Positions 54,321 through 63,927 of a DNA stretch of 64,000 nt are shown here, one piece after another. This stretch comes from Coemansia sp. RSA 1804. Lineage: Eukaryota; Kickxellomycota; Kickxellomycetes; Kickxellales; Kickxellaceae. A program made the position numbers and the translations under genes. A model generated the notes under the pieces. That model was given only the letters and a program-made list of their open reading frames with translations. It made no database searches and had not been told where the DNA came from. Position 1 is the stretch's first letter; each line of letters opens with the position of its first letter. The stretch is taken from contig JANBTH010000001.1 of NCBI GenBank assembly GCA_027578815.1, positions 124,001 to 188,000 on the forward strand, written 5' to 3'.

Positions 54321-54614
54321 TTAGTCTCCGTTGGTAACGACAACCACGGCAGAGCTGTCGGCCGCAATACCGGGGCCGCCCTGCTGGTTGCTGACACTGT
54401 TCTCAGTCAGCCCAACTATGTTCTGGCCCTGGATGCGCGTATCCTGGTCCACCCTTGTAAAGCTGTTCCCCGCTCCATCTACGGCTCCAAATCCCGCGAT
54501 AGACGAGCCTGATCCAGTAACTGGATCAAACACACCATGCCCGAAAAACACTGGCGTTGCCAGAGCAACCCCAGCCGTAACTGCAAACGCAACACTGGTA
54601 AACGGAAGCTGCAT
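54321..54614 (-). CDS. Small secreted protein
   Basis: 97 residues from an ATG at 54614 (forward-strand CAT at 54612-54614). The first ~20 residues (MQLPFTSVAFAVTAGVALAT) form a signal peptide with a likely cut after the Ala-Thr region, before PVFFGHGVF. The mature part, about 77 residues, is Gly/Ser/Asn/Val-rich, has no cysteine and shows no known domain. It ends SSAVVVVTNGD. A TATA-like TATATA lies 53-58 bp upstream of the start, which fits an inducible gene. The protein is probably released outside the cell or into the wall. Lack of cysteine argues against a disulfide-stabilised effector. I do not recognise a family. Confidence 0.65.
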   Translation of the reverse strand: MQLPFTSVAFAVTAGVALATPVFFGHGVFDPVTGSGSSIAGFGAVDGAGNSFTRVDQDTRIQGQNIVGLTENSVSNQQGGPGIAADSSAVVVVTNGD

Positions 54615-54666
54615 TATCGATAGTAGAGAAATGTTTTTTTATAAGAGTAGTGGTAGTAGAAATGGA

Positions 54667-54672
54667 TATATA
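54667..54672 (-). promoter_or_regulatory. TATA-like element of the small secreted-protein gene
   Basis: TATATA, within CCTTATATATCC on the minus strand, lies 53-58 bp before the ATG at 54614. Confidence 0.4.
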
Positions 54673-55483
54673 AGGGGTAGAGATAAGAGAGAAAAAGAGC
54701 AATGTTGTTTTTATACTTTAAGAGGTTTATTTAGAAGTAAACAAGTTCTAGGAATCGTTAGTCTCAGAGCAAGCAATAAGAACGAATGGATATTTCAAGC
54801 ACTGAGGGTTAGGGAAAAAAGGAGGCAGAACTCGTACTATGAAAATAGAAAAGGTCATGAAATGTGGAAGATAAAGGGGAGGAATGAAACAACACAAAAA
54901 GAGGATTGTTGGCCAGACCGGTGTTTGTGTTTATATTTTGCTCGTTGTTGGCAGTCCAAGGCGACTGAATTCACCGTTGCATCGGTCTTGTCCTTGAAGA
55001 AAAAGGGACATGGCAACACTGGACCCAAAAACGGCCAGATAAGAGAGAAAGCGAAAAGGGAGGCGCCGGAACCATACGACAATTTGTAAATTTCGTATCC
55101 TTTTTCCCAGCGCAATTATGCTTCTCCCTCAAACCAAAGAGCGATAGGAAGAAAACGCCTTCATTTGGCTTCCATTACGTCTGCTGCGCCATCTAGACAA
55201 TTGCAGCGGACAGCAGTAATTATGTTGCAAACAATGGCTGCCTTCAAGCCCAACAGTCCAATGCAGTCTGGCAACAAGAATGTGACAAGACACAGCCACC
55301 CCTTGTGCGTTTCTGGACTTGAAGTGCATTCAGCAAATATTTGCATATTTCTCGTTTCCGCAAGAGAAAAAAACAGCAGTGGAGGATCAAAACAGAGGCG
55401 CGCAAACACTCAGTGGAAAGATTCGTATTATTATACCTGATGGGAATCCAAAACAACAAAGAAACAGCTCGGGTTGACTACAT
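54673..55483. other. Spacer between the secreted-protein gene and the TACC gene
   Basis: About 800 bp with no supported gene. The open frames present are low in family-like features. It holds the promoter of the secreted-protein gene at its left end and the 3' untranslated region of the TACC gene at its right end. Confidence 0.5.
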
Positions 55484-57832
55484 TTACATATTGTTGCACA
55501 ACACCAAAAGCTCCTCGTTCTGGCGTTTTGCCGAGTCAAGCTGGATCTGCAAAGACTTGGCTCTGGCATCAGACTTTGTAGACTGCGTCTTCAGCGTGCT
55601 GTTCTCCTGCTGCAACACCGACAGCCGCTCGTGGAGGCTGGATATCTCGCCGTTGGCCTTTGAAAGGGTATCCTCAGCATATCCTTTGATCTTTGTGCTC
55701 CGCTCCTCCGCAACAAGCACATCGTTGCGCAAAGCGCTTGTGAGATCCTCGAGCCGTGTGTTCTCCGCAGCAAGCTGTTCAGCCCACTTTTGCGTATTGT
55801 TCTTTTCGCTCGTAAGCGACTCGACTAGCGCGTTGACGCTCTCGAGCTGCTCTTGCAGCCGCTGTCTGTCAATTGTCAGCTTCCCAAGCTCCCGCGTCAA
55901 TGCCATGCATTCGCTGTCCTTTTCGTCCACCAGCTTGGTCGAGTTTGACAGACATTCGTCAAACATGGCCCGATCAGTTGCTCTTTCTTTAGCAATCTCA
56001 TCGCGCTCAGCAATGGCGTTTTCCAGCTCCCTAAGCACCTCGGCTGCCTGGATCTGGGATTCCTCGTCGTGCCGCGCAATCTCCTCACTGTGTTTCTTCT
56101 GCTCGGCAGCCAGCTTCTCTGCAAACTCGCGTTCATTGCTTCCCACTAGCTTTTGAACCATGTCGTCCGTCTCCTTTAGCGTCTGATCAGCCAGTTCCTG
56201 GTATGCGCGAATCTGAGCATTGTATTCGTCCTCAATCGACTTTATGAGCTTACCGCGAAGCTCTTCATGCCGCGCAATCTCGTCTGCATGCCCGGCACGC
56301 ACTGCGTCCATTTCAGACTCGCTATATTTTGGCACACGGCTCGGCGTCAACCACTGGATCTCCAAGCTGTCCAGCAGCTTCTGGTTCGCAGGTGTGACTG
56401 GAATAAGGTTTCCACTGTGCTCCCCATCGGGCGACGAAAACCGCTTTAGTGGCGATTCGGCAGGCTGCTTGAGTCGACGGCCAGAGGGGCTAGGATCCAT
56501 TAGCCAGTCAGTGGGAATGACAAAGTCACCAATATCCTTGGCGCTTGCACTTTTAATCGGCGTTTTCATCCGGTCGTCCGATGAGGGCGTCCCTGGAAGA
56601 GGAACTGCTGCCGCATGCATCAGCTCAGGGTCGGCTAGAATCTTTGTTGTAAACAGCTCTGGCTTCTCAAACCGCTCACTCAGCGATGAAAGCATCCCGC
56701 TGCTATCGACTACCGGACTTTTGGACTCTTCGGCAATGCTAGACTCTTTCTCTTCCACGTTTCCTGACATGTCATCCATTGCCACATCGTCGGAGAAGGG
56801 ACCTCCTTCCCTCAACTCACCAGTAGTGGGCAGAGGCAGCGATTCTAGCTTAAGAGGACTGCTTGGACTGGTAGATTCAATTTTAGCGGCTGATTCAGGA
56901 GCTGTGGCGTCAAAAACAGTGCTCCGTTCAATTTCTGCAGCCGACTCGCTATTGTTGATGACATCGGCGGCAGCGGCTGCAAATGCATCGCTTGTCTGAG
57001 CGCAGTTTCCATTTTCAGTAGAAGGGCAATTGTCCAGCTCCATCGCCTCAGATGGCTCTGCCTTATGCTCCAACTCTGACTGCACGAAGGGTGTGTCTGC
57101 AACCATCTCTTGGCCTGGCTCACGTTGCTCTTTGTATTCTGCAATAACCGCTACCTCAAGGTTCTGCGGTGGTTTTTGCGGTGTGTTTGCCTTGAAGGGC
57201 TCAGAGGCAACAATAGGAATAGCAGGGGCAATGGTGGCAGCAGAAGCATGCGTTTCAAGCGAGGATCTGCTGGTAGAAAAGGGATCTTCGGGGTCATTTC
57301 CATTGTCGCCGTTTGCCAACACCAGCGGCAGCCGCGTCTCTGTCCCGTCAACAACCATGTCTGAGCCATGCTCATCCATTGTAAGCGAAAACCTTGGAGG
57401 CGAAATCGCAGAACCAGAATGTGTTACAGATAGAGACTGCGTGGCATTAACAAGCGACCCGCCGCTCCCTTGCTCTGGAGGAAGCAAGCAAATATCATCC
57501 GGACTGGTCTGCTCCAGACTGGCTCTTCTGCTTACTGGCGAACCGTCACGCATCACGCGCTTCATCGCAGGCGGTGCTCTGGCAGGTGTGCTAATGAATT
57601 CCATGTTTTCCTGGAGCCGTGCTTCCATTGAACCAGGCTTAAGCGGCGTTGCGATGTCCGCTCTAGAGCGCTTCATCGACCCCACTGGCTTTTCCTCGTA
57701 TGCTTGACTTGGTTCTTCGGCAGATTGGGGGTGGATTTGTGCCCGCTCTGGCGATTGTGAAGAAACTCTGGATTCCTCCAATGTGCAGGAGCCGGCGGTA
57801 GACGTGCTGCATCCCGTGCCTTCGCTTTCCAT
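55484..57832 (-). CDS. TACC-domain coiled-coil protein (Alp7/Mia1-like)
   Basis: The ATG at 57832 (MESEGTG) gives 782 residues. The first ~500 residues are disordered, Ser/Pro/Glu-rich and full of Ser/Thr-Pro sites (for example TPLKPG, TPARAP, TPQKPP, TPIKSA, TPSRVP), suggesting phosphorylation by a cyclin-dependent kinase. From about 505 to the end the protein is a continuous coiled coil. The last part (STKIKGYAEDTLSKANGEIS .. NEELLVLCNNM) matches the C-terminal TACC signature, where a conserved Y/H-AE-KL-AN-EI core precedes a NEEL--C ending. TACC proteins bind XMAP215/Alp14-type microtubule polymerases and place them on spindle poles and microtubules. The frame stays open 90 codons upstream, but only with hydrophobic, non-family sequence starting at a TTG, so I kept MESEGTG. 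The name is based on the C-terminus only. Confidence 0.75.
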   Translation of the reverse strand: MESEGTGCSTSTAGSCTLEESRVSSQSPERAQIHPQSAEEPSQAYEEKPVGSMKRSRADIATPLKPGSMEARLQENMEFISTPARAPPAMKRVMRDGSPVSRRASLEQTSPDDICLLPPEQGSGGSLVNATQSLSVTHSGSAISPPRFSLTMDEHGSDMVVDGTETRLPLVLANGDNGNDPEDPFSTSRSSLETHASAATIAPAIPIVASEPFKANTPQKPPQNLEVAVIAEYKEQREPGQEMVADTPFVQSELEHKAEPSEAMELDNCPSTENGNCAQTSDAFAAAAADVINNSESAAEIERSTVFDATAPESAAKIESTSPSSPLKLESLPLPTTGELREGGPFSDDVAMDDMSGNVEEKESSIAEESKSPVVDSSGMLSSLSERFEKPELFTTKILADPELMHAAAVPLPGTPSSDDRMKTPIKSASAKDIGDFVIPTDWLMDPSPSGRRLKQPAESPLKRFSSPDGEHSGNLIPVTPANQKLLDSLEIQWLTPSRVPKYSESEMDAVRAGHADEIARHEELRGKLIKSIEDEYNAQIRAYQELADQTLKETDDMVQKLVGSNEREFAEKLAAEQKKHSEEIARHDEESQIQAAEVLRELENAIAERDEIAKERATDRAMFDECLSNSTKLVDEKDSECMALTRELGKLTIDRQRLQEQLESVNALVESLTSEKNNTQKWAEQLAAENTRLEDLTSALRNDVLVAEERSTKIKGYAEDTLSKANGEISSLHERLSVLQQENSTLKTQSTKSDARAKSLQIQLDSAKRQNEELLVLCNNM

Positions 57833-58793
57833 CGTTGCCTCGTTTGCTGGATAAATTAGAGAGAGGATTTCGTGTTTCAATTTGTCTATAAGTGACACAA
57901 CAAGAGAGGCAGGAACAATAGTCGAGACACAGCGAGTAAATGAGTGCTGAATGGAGGTTGAAGGAAAGACTATAGGCGAAGAAAGAAGAAAAACAAACAG
58001 AAAAATATTTTTGTGTCTTCTAAACCCCATTTGGTATTTGAAATTAGGTCCAAGACAAAAACAAAACAAAACAAAAAACAAGAGTAGAAAAGGAGTTGCC
58101 AAAGTGCACGAAGAAAGAGTTGCCTCAGCACAACGCCCCTAACAGTAAACAAACCTCTCGTCTTTTTTTTAGCAAAAATGAAAACACGTTCATTCATTCT
58201 TATTGGACAAGCTCTGCCGCTAGTTTCAACAGTGCATACAGGAGCCTTTTTAGAACATTGGAGCACTTCTCCAGCCAAGAAAGCCGCTTCACACTGGCGC
58301 AGGTACATACTCTAGAATACATCCGACACGGGCCCATTTTTCCTTAATGAAGAGAAGCCATGGCGCTTGTAAAGCCGACTCCTCAAGTCAGGCATGTAAA
58401 TTACTGCTGCTGGACTTCTAGACAAAAATACAGTCAGATTAATTTGCAGTGACGGGAAACGGAAGACTTGCTTAATACCCCCCATCTGACCAGCAGGCTT
58501 GTATGAAAAAAGAACACATGCTCCCCAATCTGCTAATATTGTGACATTAAATACTTTAATTTGGCACTACACAAGTGGAAACATCAGAAGAATAGGAAAT
58601 AGGATAAGCTAATAGGAAAACTAAAGGAGTTTCTGTAATTCAACTAAAGGCTGTCGAAACATATAAATTGGTCAAATGTGGGCATCAATCCTTTGCACAT
58701 TTACTTCATATTCTCCACACTAAAAAATATTTCTTTTAATTAAATAAGACAAAGCGGTTAGGTAGATAATTTTGCATTAACTAGTTTACATAA
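57833..58793. other. Spacer upstream of the TACC gene, becoming AT-rich
   Basis: Nearly 1 kb with no supported gene. The left third is the TACC promoter/leader. Composition shifts to AT-rich after about 58.4 kb, where an island with small orphan frames begins. Confidence 0.5.
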
Positions 58794-58997
58794 ATGAGTG
58801 GCAGTCAACCAAATACAACCACCCCATCAGGTGGTGGAGCTACCTCTAGTACGCGAAATACAGGTTTAGAACAAAGCAAAAATATGGCTGAATGCCTGAA
58901 AAAGTTTCCAGGTACTGATATTACTGAAGTAGGAGAGACAATTAGGGTAGTAAGCGCAAAACAATTTACTAGAGACAAAAAGAGATGCTTAAGGTAA
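58794..58997 (+). CDS. Unrecognised small AT-rich ORF (orphan)
   Basis: 67 residues beginning MSGSQPNTTTPSGGGATSST, then NMAECLKKFPGTDITEVGET, ending KKRCLR. The Thr/Ser/Gly-rich start followed by a charged, helical-looking part is more protein-like than random AT-rich sequence. The start resembles that of the frame at 59723 (Met-Ser-x-x-Gln, then Thr/Gly-rich). The stop overlaps a GTAAAA that could be a 5' splice site (AG|GTAAAA), so the gene may continue in a downstream exon that I could not identify. No function can be given. Confidence 0.4.
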   Translation: MSGSQPNTTTPSGGGATSSTRNTGLEQSKNMAECLKKFPGTDITEVGETIRVVSAKQFTRDKKRCLR

Positions 58998-59722
58998 AAA
59001 TTTTCCTTTTTTCCCAGATAAGCCCGTCATTGTCTGGAAAACAATACAATGCTAGAACATAACATGTTTAATCTTGCAGTTGGATTTTTTTGGCTTAGAT
59101 CTTGCTTTTAGTAAACAAGAAAGTAAAGCTCAATAGTCACGTAAATAGTAAATTGCTTTATATGTAGTTATTTTCAAGTGCATATGGAAATAAAGTCAAA
59201 TAAAATTGGTCATATCCAGATAATATATGAATTTTTTACTTGCTACTTTTCAATTATCAAATAATTTAGAGTAGGCCCAAGCTTTCATGAATTAATCAAT
59301 TTTTCAAATGAGAAATTAATGTTACATCTAATTTGTTGTCTAAATTAAAACAAAAATAGGTTAATAATTCCACTTGTAACAAATATTAAACTATTTTATT
59401 AACAAGGGACCCCCCCACGACAGTTTCATATTTCTACGTATGGTTATGACTGCGTACATTAAATTAATTAAAATGTTAGGGGTTTCAGAAACATTACGTA
59501 ATGAATTAGAATTAATATATTATTACAAATAGCAAAAACGCTCATAAAGCATAGTATGTAATAGTAAAAAATAGTGCTAATTAACAAAAATATTCTGTGC
59601 GTTTGTTTCAATCCGCCAGCGGGTATAAAACCTGAGGATGCAGCCTCTTACATTTTCAATATTATCTAAACAATATTCGCAACACTATTATCATTCAGCA
59701 ATTCAACTAGATTCCAACAACA
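58998..59722. other. Very AT-rich spacer with a core promoter at its right end
   Basis: No frame of note is found. It contains a C-rich interruption (CCCCCCC) near 59410. Its last ~100 bp carry the TATA element of the 59723 gene. Confidence 0.5.
59624..59630 (+). promoter_or_regulatory. TATA box (TATAAAA) of the 59723 microprotein gene
   Basis: GGGTATAAAACC lies 93-99 bp upstream of the ATG at 59723. The GC-rich flanks on an AT-rich background make the element stand out. The leader between is A/C-rich (CAACAACA before the ATG), typical of fungal 5' untranslated regions. Confidence 0.55.
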
Positions 59723-59881
59723 ATGAGCAGCAACCAGACAGGACAAGCGACCCAAGGAAGTCAAACCACCCAAGGAGGGCAAACAACTCAAAAACCAAAT
59801 GGTGGACGTAGAGATGGATTTTCAGGTACGCAGGCTGAACTTGATAAGATTAGAAAGGATCTTGCTGCTGAAAATAACTAG
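59723..59881 (+). CDS. Candidate 52-residue microprotein gene
   Basis: The ATG is in good context (ACAACAATG). The product is MSSNQTGQATQGSQTTQGGQ, then a Lys-Pro-Asn-Gly-Gly stretch and a charged tail (SGTQAELDKIRKDLAAENN), stop TAG at 59879-59881. The N-terminal half is a Thr/Gln/Gly repeat (TTQGGQTTQ). The C-terminal half could form a short amphipathic helix. No signal peptide or membrane segment is seen. A clear TATA box and A/C-rich leader upstream support expression. It sits in an AT-rich island with no homologue that I recognise. CAGGTACG within the frame could be a splice donor, so a longer spliced product is possible. Confidence 0.45.
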   Translation: MSSNQTGQATQGSQTTQGGQTTQKPNGGRRDGFSGTQAELDKIRKDLAAENN

Positions 59882-60767
59882 CATTTCCAAATATACCGCT
59901 GATGAGAAATGGTATATTGAGTTTTAAATAGAAGCTATACTGTTCTAGTTTATTTTTCCTGCTTATTGTGGCAAATCTAAATGCTGCTAGTGCAGTCTGG
60001 TTATGTTTCTCAACATGTGAAAAGACATATTCAACACAACTACAGTATAAACAAACAAAAAGTAAATTGCAATGGTAAAAGCAACAGCATCTGTGTTTCT
60101 ATGTGTAAAACAGCTAGAGATTATTGATGGCATAGAATGAGAGAAAAAAGCCCAAGAGTTTGGAGCCAGGTGACATTCATAGTTGTGATACGAGTCACGC
60201 CCTGGAATATACCCATCTCCATGTTCTGTCAGTCCGGTGACAAGGAGATGAAATATGAGGAAGGGGACAGTGTGACATTATTGCCTAGTATTCGGAGCGC
60301 CGCCTTTCTTTCTGCCATTTATCTGCTTCTTGTCTCTTTGCTCCGAGAAAGCAAAGCACAAGATTGATAAAAGTAACAAAAAAGGCAAGGCTAAAAAACA
60401 GGCCAACATCGTCATCACCCAAACAATACCCACGTTTTGGCAGAACAAAGAGTTCGCTTTCTCTTTTGCTTTCGTTTCCAGTACTTTCATTTTCTTTTAC
60501 TGCTGTTTTTAAATTAGCAATTACAAAAAGCCTCACTAGTCTTTTTATTGAATTATTGTGTTCATCTCTTTTTCAATTGACTCACTACAAAGAGCCATTA
60601 TTCCCTATACCCTACACACATTCTCCTATTTTTTGTATTCTTGGAGCAAATTCCAATCCCAAGGTTCCAATCCGCTTATAAATTTCTTGCCTTTTATTCA
60701 CTAACCGTCGTCTTCTTATATCTTTTATTCCCCGGAGAGTGCTCGCTCTTGCCACAGCTGAAGGAAA
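59882..60767. other. Spacer upstream of the sorting nexin gene
   Basis: This spacer is 886 bp. The first part is AT-rich and the last ~350 bp are T/C-rich, consistent with the promoter and leader of the plus-strand gene at 60768. No further gene is seen. Confidence 0.5.
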
Positions 60768-63257
60768 ATGACTGATTTCGGCGACTACTGTTGTGCCATT
60801 GACCGCCACCTGCACGAATTGCTTGACGATGCGAACGAGCAGAAGAGCCAGCAGCGGCAAACAGAAAGCCAGGACGCAGAGTACCAGACGCCCCAGACTC
60901 ACTATGTTGTCCACATAACCGAAGCAGAAAAAATGAGCGACAACGGGTCCTCCTTTATTGCATACACTGTGGAGTTTGGTGACTACGAGGTCAGACGGCG
61001 GTACAGCGAGTTTGAGTCGCTGCGTAATTGCCTGTGTCGCTTGTATCCGACATTCATCGTTCCGCCAATTCCCGAAAAGCACTCGCTTACGCAGTACGCA
61101 GTGCTGCAGAAGCGCGCTAAAGAGGACCAGTACATCATAGAGAGGCGGAAGCGTCTGCTTGAGCGGTTCCTTAACCACATTGCAGAGAACCCCATTTTGA
61201 GCAGCGAACACGTATTCCACCGGTTTCTGGAGAGCGGCGTCTCGTGGACAGAGGTTCTTCATTCTCCGGTCATCAAGAGCATACCAAGCTCCCCTCTGCA
61301 TTCCTCGCCATCACGGGCGCCAGGCTCTTCGGTTTCCGATGGAACGAGCATCCAGCTACCAAAGATAGCTGCCACCAACTCTTTTGCCAGCGATGTGCCT
61401 GTACCGAGCACTCTGGCACCCATCAAAAACATCGAGCCTCGCTGGATGGATTGCGAACTGTTTACCAACAAGTACGCAAACCAGTTTACCGGAACAGTCG
61501 AGAAAAGCGAACGCAGGATTTACCGAAAGCTTGGAGAGTTATCGAACGACTACGTGGAGCTTGGCGCTGCGTTGAACGGCTTCAGTCTGATTGATCACCC
61601 CGACGGCCTGGCTGCGGCAATCGAACGCTCCGGCCAAGCCGTGGACAACTCCTACATTGAGATAGGCCAGCTGCTGCACCAGATGGAGTCGGATCTCAGC
61701 GAGCCCATCCACGAGTATTCGCAGTTTTCGCAGATTATCAAACAGGTTCTGCGGTTCCGTCTGCTTAAAAACCTGCAAGTGGATAACGTTCAGGAGGCAT
61801 TACTTCGACAGCGCGACAAGCTTGAAAGCCTCTTACAGGCGGACGATGAAGCAAAGCGTTTGGCCCACGCGCTTGAGTCTTCGGGCTCGGCAGCGGCGGG
61901 TGGATCCAGCAGCAGTGCAAACAAGAATGACGGTGGCGCTGATGGCAGCGATTCACGCGCACAGAACGATGCATATCAGCAGCACGGTGCTGCAGAGGAA
62001 AACGGTGTGATAGGCGATGGGGCTCAGCAAAATCCGCACGGGTTTGTTACTCCACAAACGGCAAACACTGATGCATCATCGATGCGCGAAGGCAGTGGCG
62101 CCGGCGCGGTGCCTGTAGGCGGTCGATCGCGCGGCCCCAGTGTGTCGTCGGCCATGTCGACTGGTGGATACCACAGCGAATTCACGCCAACACTTGCGCC
62201 ACGCAGCGTCCCAAGCGACTCTGCCCTTGCGCATTCGCCAGGCACCCAGCAACACCAGCAGCAGCAGCAGCAGTCGGGCCCGTTCCGTAGCAGATCTCGG
62301 TCTGGCACAGCAAACAGCGGCAACTCTGCCGGCTGGGCTGGTCGGGGTTCTTCAAGGCCCACGGGACTAAGCAACGAGCTGGGTGTGCAGGTCTCTGACG
62401 ATGAGCCTATTGAAGACGATCCTCTGGCGCAGTTTCAGCAGGAGGAGTCTCAGCGCTGGGGTGACGGGACGAGAAGCACGCTGCCAATGCTGGGATCGCG
62501 CGCACGGAGCAAGCGCAACAGTTTTATTGGAGGCGATCTTGCGGCAGGCGGATCGCCGGCGCATATGTCTCGATCGGAGTATATCGGACAGGCATCCTCT
62601 AGATACCATGCCAGCGATGACATTCTGTCGACGCTTTCTGATACGGATGATGCGGCAGAGCATGCCAATGGCCATGGCGCCAGCGGAAACGGCGGCGGCA
62701 TTGGTGGTGGGATAGCTGCCTCGACGCCCGCTTTAAGACCAAGACATGACGGCCGAGACTGGCATAACAACAGTCGCCACCGCCATACCAACGGTCAGCG
62801 TAATGCTATGGATGGAGACCACATAAGCGGCGGCGCTCCACCAGGCTCATCGTTAGCAGATGGTGCGTCGCTTGATCGCACGGGTGCGGGTGCGCTATCC
62901 AACACTTCGATTAGTGCACGGCTGCTGCGGTCACCCAAGGCTCTTGGCGACGGTATAATGAACAGGCTGACCTATGCGCTGAACGGGATGATGGATGTAG
63001 ATCCAGAGCAGTTGCGTCGCAATCAGATAGGAAAGGCGTCGGACAAGATCAATCTACTGGAAGAGCAGCTGGAGATGCTGAACAATGATCTGGTGCTTAT
63101 CAACACAAGCACACAGGATAACCTTGATCGGTTCCAGAAGCAAAAGGTTCATGATATTAAGGGCGCCTTGGTTTCAATGGCCAAGATGCATTTGGAGTGG
63201 GCGGAAAGGAACCTTGAGATCTGGAAGGATGCCAAAGAAGCCGTGGATCAGGTGTAG
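60768..63257 (+). CDS. SNX41: PX-BAR sorting nexin, Snx41/Atg20-like
   Basis: A single exon of 829 residues. The PX domain (about 44-160) has the phosphoinositide-binding RRRYSEFESL (76-85), VPPIPEK (98-104) and IIERRKRLLERFLNHI. The family-specific WTEVLHSPVI follows directly. The first BAR helices lie at about 225-375. The last BAR helix (about 764-829, ending KMHLEWAERNLEIWKDAKEA) follows after roughly 350 disordered Ser/Gly/Asn-rich residues. A long disordered insertion in the BAR region is also known in Atg20 homologues. These proteins pair with Snx4/Atg24 on endosomal membranes to recycle cargo and assist selective autophagy. Snx41 and Atg20 are co-orthologues in many fungi, so which activity dominates here cannot be told. 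All key PX residues appear intact. Confidence 0.85.
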   Translation: MTDFGDYCCAIDRHLHELLDDANEQKSQQRQTESQDAEYQTPQTHYVVHITEAEKMSDNGSSFIAYTVEFGDYEVRRRYSEFESLRNCLCRLYPTFIVPPIPEKHSLTQYAVLQKRAKEDQYIIERRKRLLERFLNHIAENPILSSEHVFHRFLESGVSWTEVLHSPVIKSIPSSPLHSSPSRAPGSSVSDGTSIQLPKIAATNSFASDVPVPSTLAPIKNIEPRWMDCELFTNKYANQFTGTVEKSERRIYRKLGELSNDYVELGAALNGFSLIDHPDGLAAAIERSGQAVDNSYIEIGQLLHQMESDLSEPIHEYSQFSQIIKQVLRFRLLKNLQVDNVQEALLRQRDKLESLLQADDEAKRLAHALESSGSAAAGGSSSSANKNDGGADGSDSRAQNDAYQQHGAAEENGVIGDGAQQNPHGFVTPQTANTDASSMREGSGAGAVPVGGRSRGPSVSSAMSTGGYHSEFTPTLAPRSVPSDSALAHSPGTQQHQQQQQQSGPFRSRSRSGTANSGNSAGWAGRGSSRPTGLSNELGVQVSDDEPIEDDPLAQFQQEESQRWGDGTRSTLPMLGSRARSKRNSFIGGDLAAGGSPAHMSRSEYIGQASSRYHASDDILSTLSDTDDAAEHANGHGASGNGGGIGGGIAASTPALRPRHDGRDWHNNSRHRHTNGQRNAMDGDHISGGAPPGSSLADGASLDRTGAGALSNTSISARLLRSPKALGDGIMNRLTYALNGMMDVDPEQLRRNQIGKASDKINLLEEQLEMLNNDLVLINTSTQDNLDRFQKQKVHDIKGALVSMAKMHLEWAERNLEIWKDAKEAVDQV

Positions 63258-63927
63258 AATGTTGTTGGGCTTTGTCTTATATATACTTTTTATTCTTTGC
63301 TTATATTATTTTTTTCTTACTTACAGGCCTCGATATAGCATGCAGACAATATGTCTATTTGATGTCGCCATTAAGCAAAATGGCAATGGAAGCAGTCTCG
63401 TTTTAACCTATTTTATTGCAACTTTTCTTTTGCTTTTTGCGTGGGCTTGACTTTGAATGGTTGGTTTTCTTCTTTTGTCCTTTTTGTCTTTTATTGTCCA
63501 CATGTACGCACACGAATGGATATCTTTTAAATGTAATTTCTTCCTATTTGTTCTATTTTTTTAAAAAAGAAAGACCCCATGGCTTCTTTACAAGACATTT
63601 GTTTTGCAAATGCTTCATTATATAATATATAAAATTCCAAAGAATGACTTTTAAACAAGAAAGGCAAAAAGGTTGCACTTGACACAACTTCTTCTAAAAC
63701 AAAGAGACATGCAATTACTTGGAGAAACAAAAACAAAAACCATACCTATCCAGCATTGCAATTCTCTACTTGCACACTTCCATTACTTTTCATTTTATCC
63801 ATTAAATTTCTCTCTTTCTTCAAGTCAGACTGAATCTATTACTTTATCTAAACTTGCAACCCTACACTACTTTTACTTGAATAACTGTGCGCCAGCGCCA
63901 GATATTTTCTAACACAAGAAGAAAACA
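63258..63927. other. AT-rich spacer before the last gene
   Basis: 670 bp of AT-rich sequence with no supported gene. It carries the 3' end of the sorting nexin transcript and the promoter of the gene starting at 63928. Confidence 0.5.

Noticed and set aside
54331..55089. 252-residue plus-strand frame overlapping the small secreted-protein gene
   Set aside because: It mixes the antisense of the secreted-protein gene with Arg/Lys-rich spacer sequence and shows no domain or promoter.
57833..58102. N-terminal extension of the TACC protein by 90 codons
   Set aside because: The extension begins at a TTG, is hydrophobic and unlike the disordered acidic N-terminus of the family. The ATG at 57832 is the better start.
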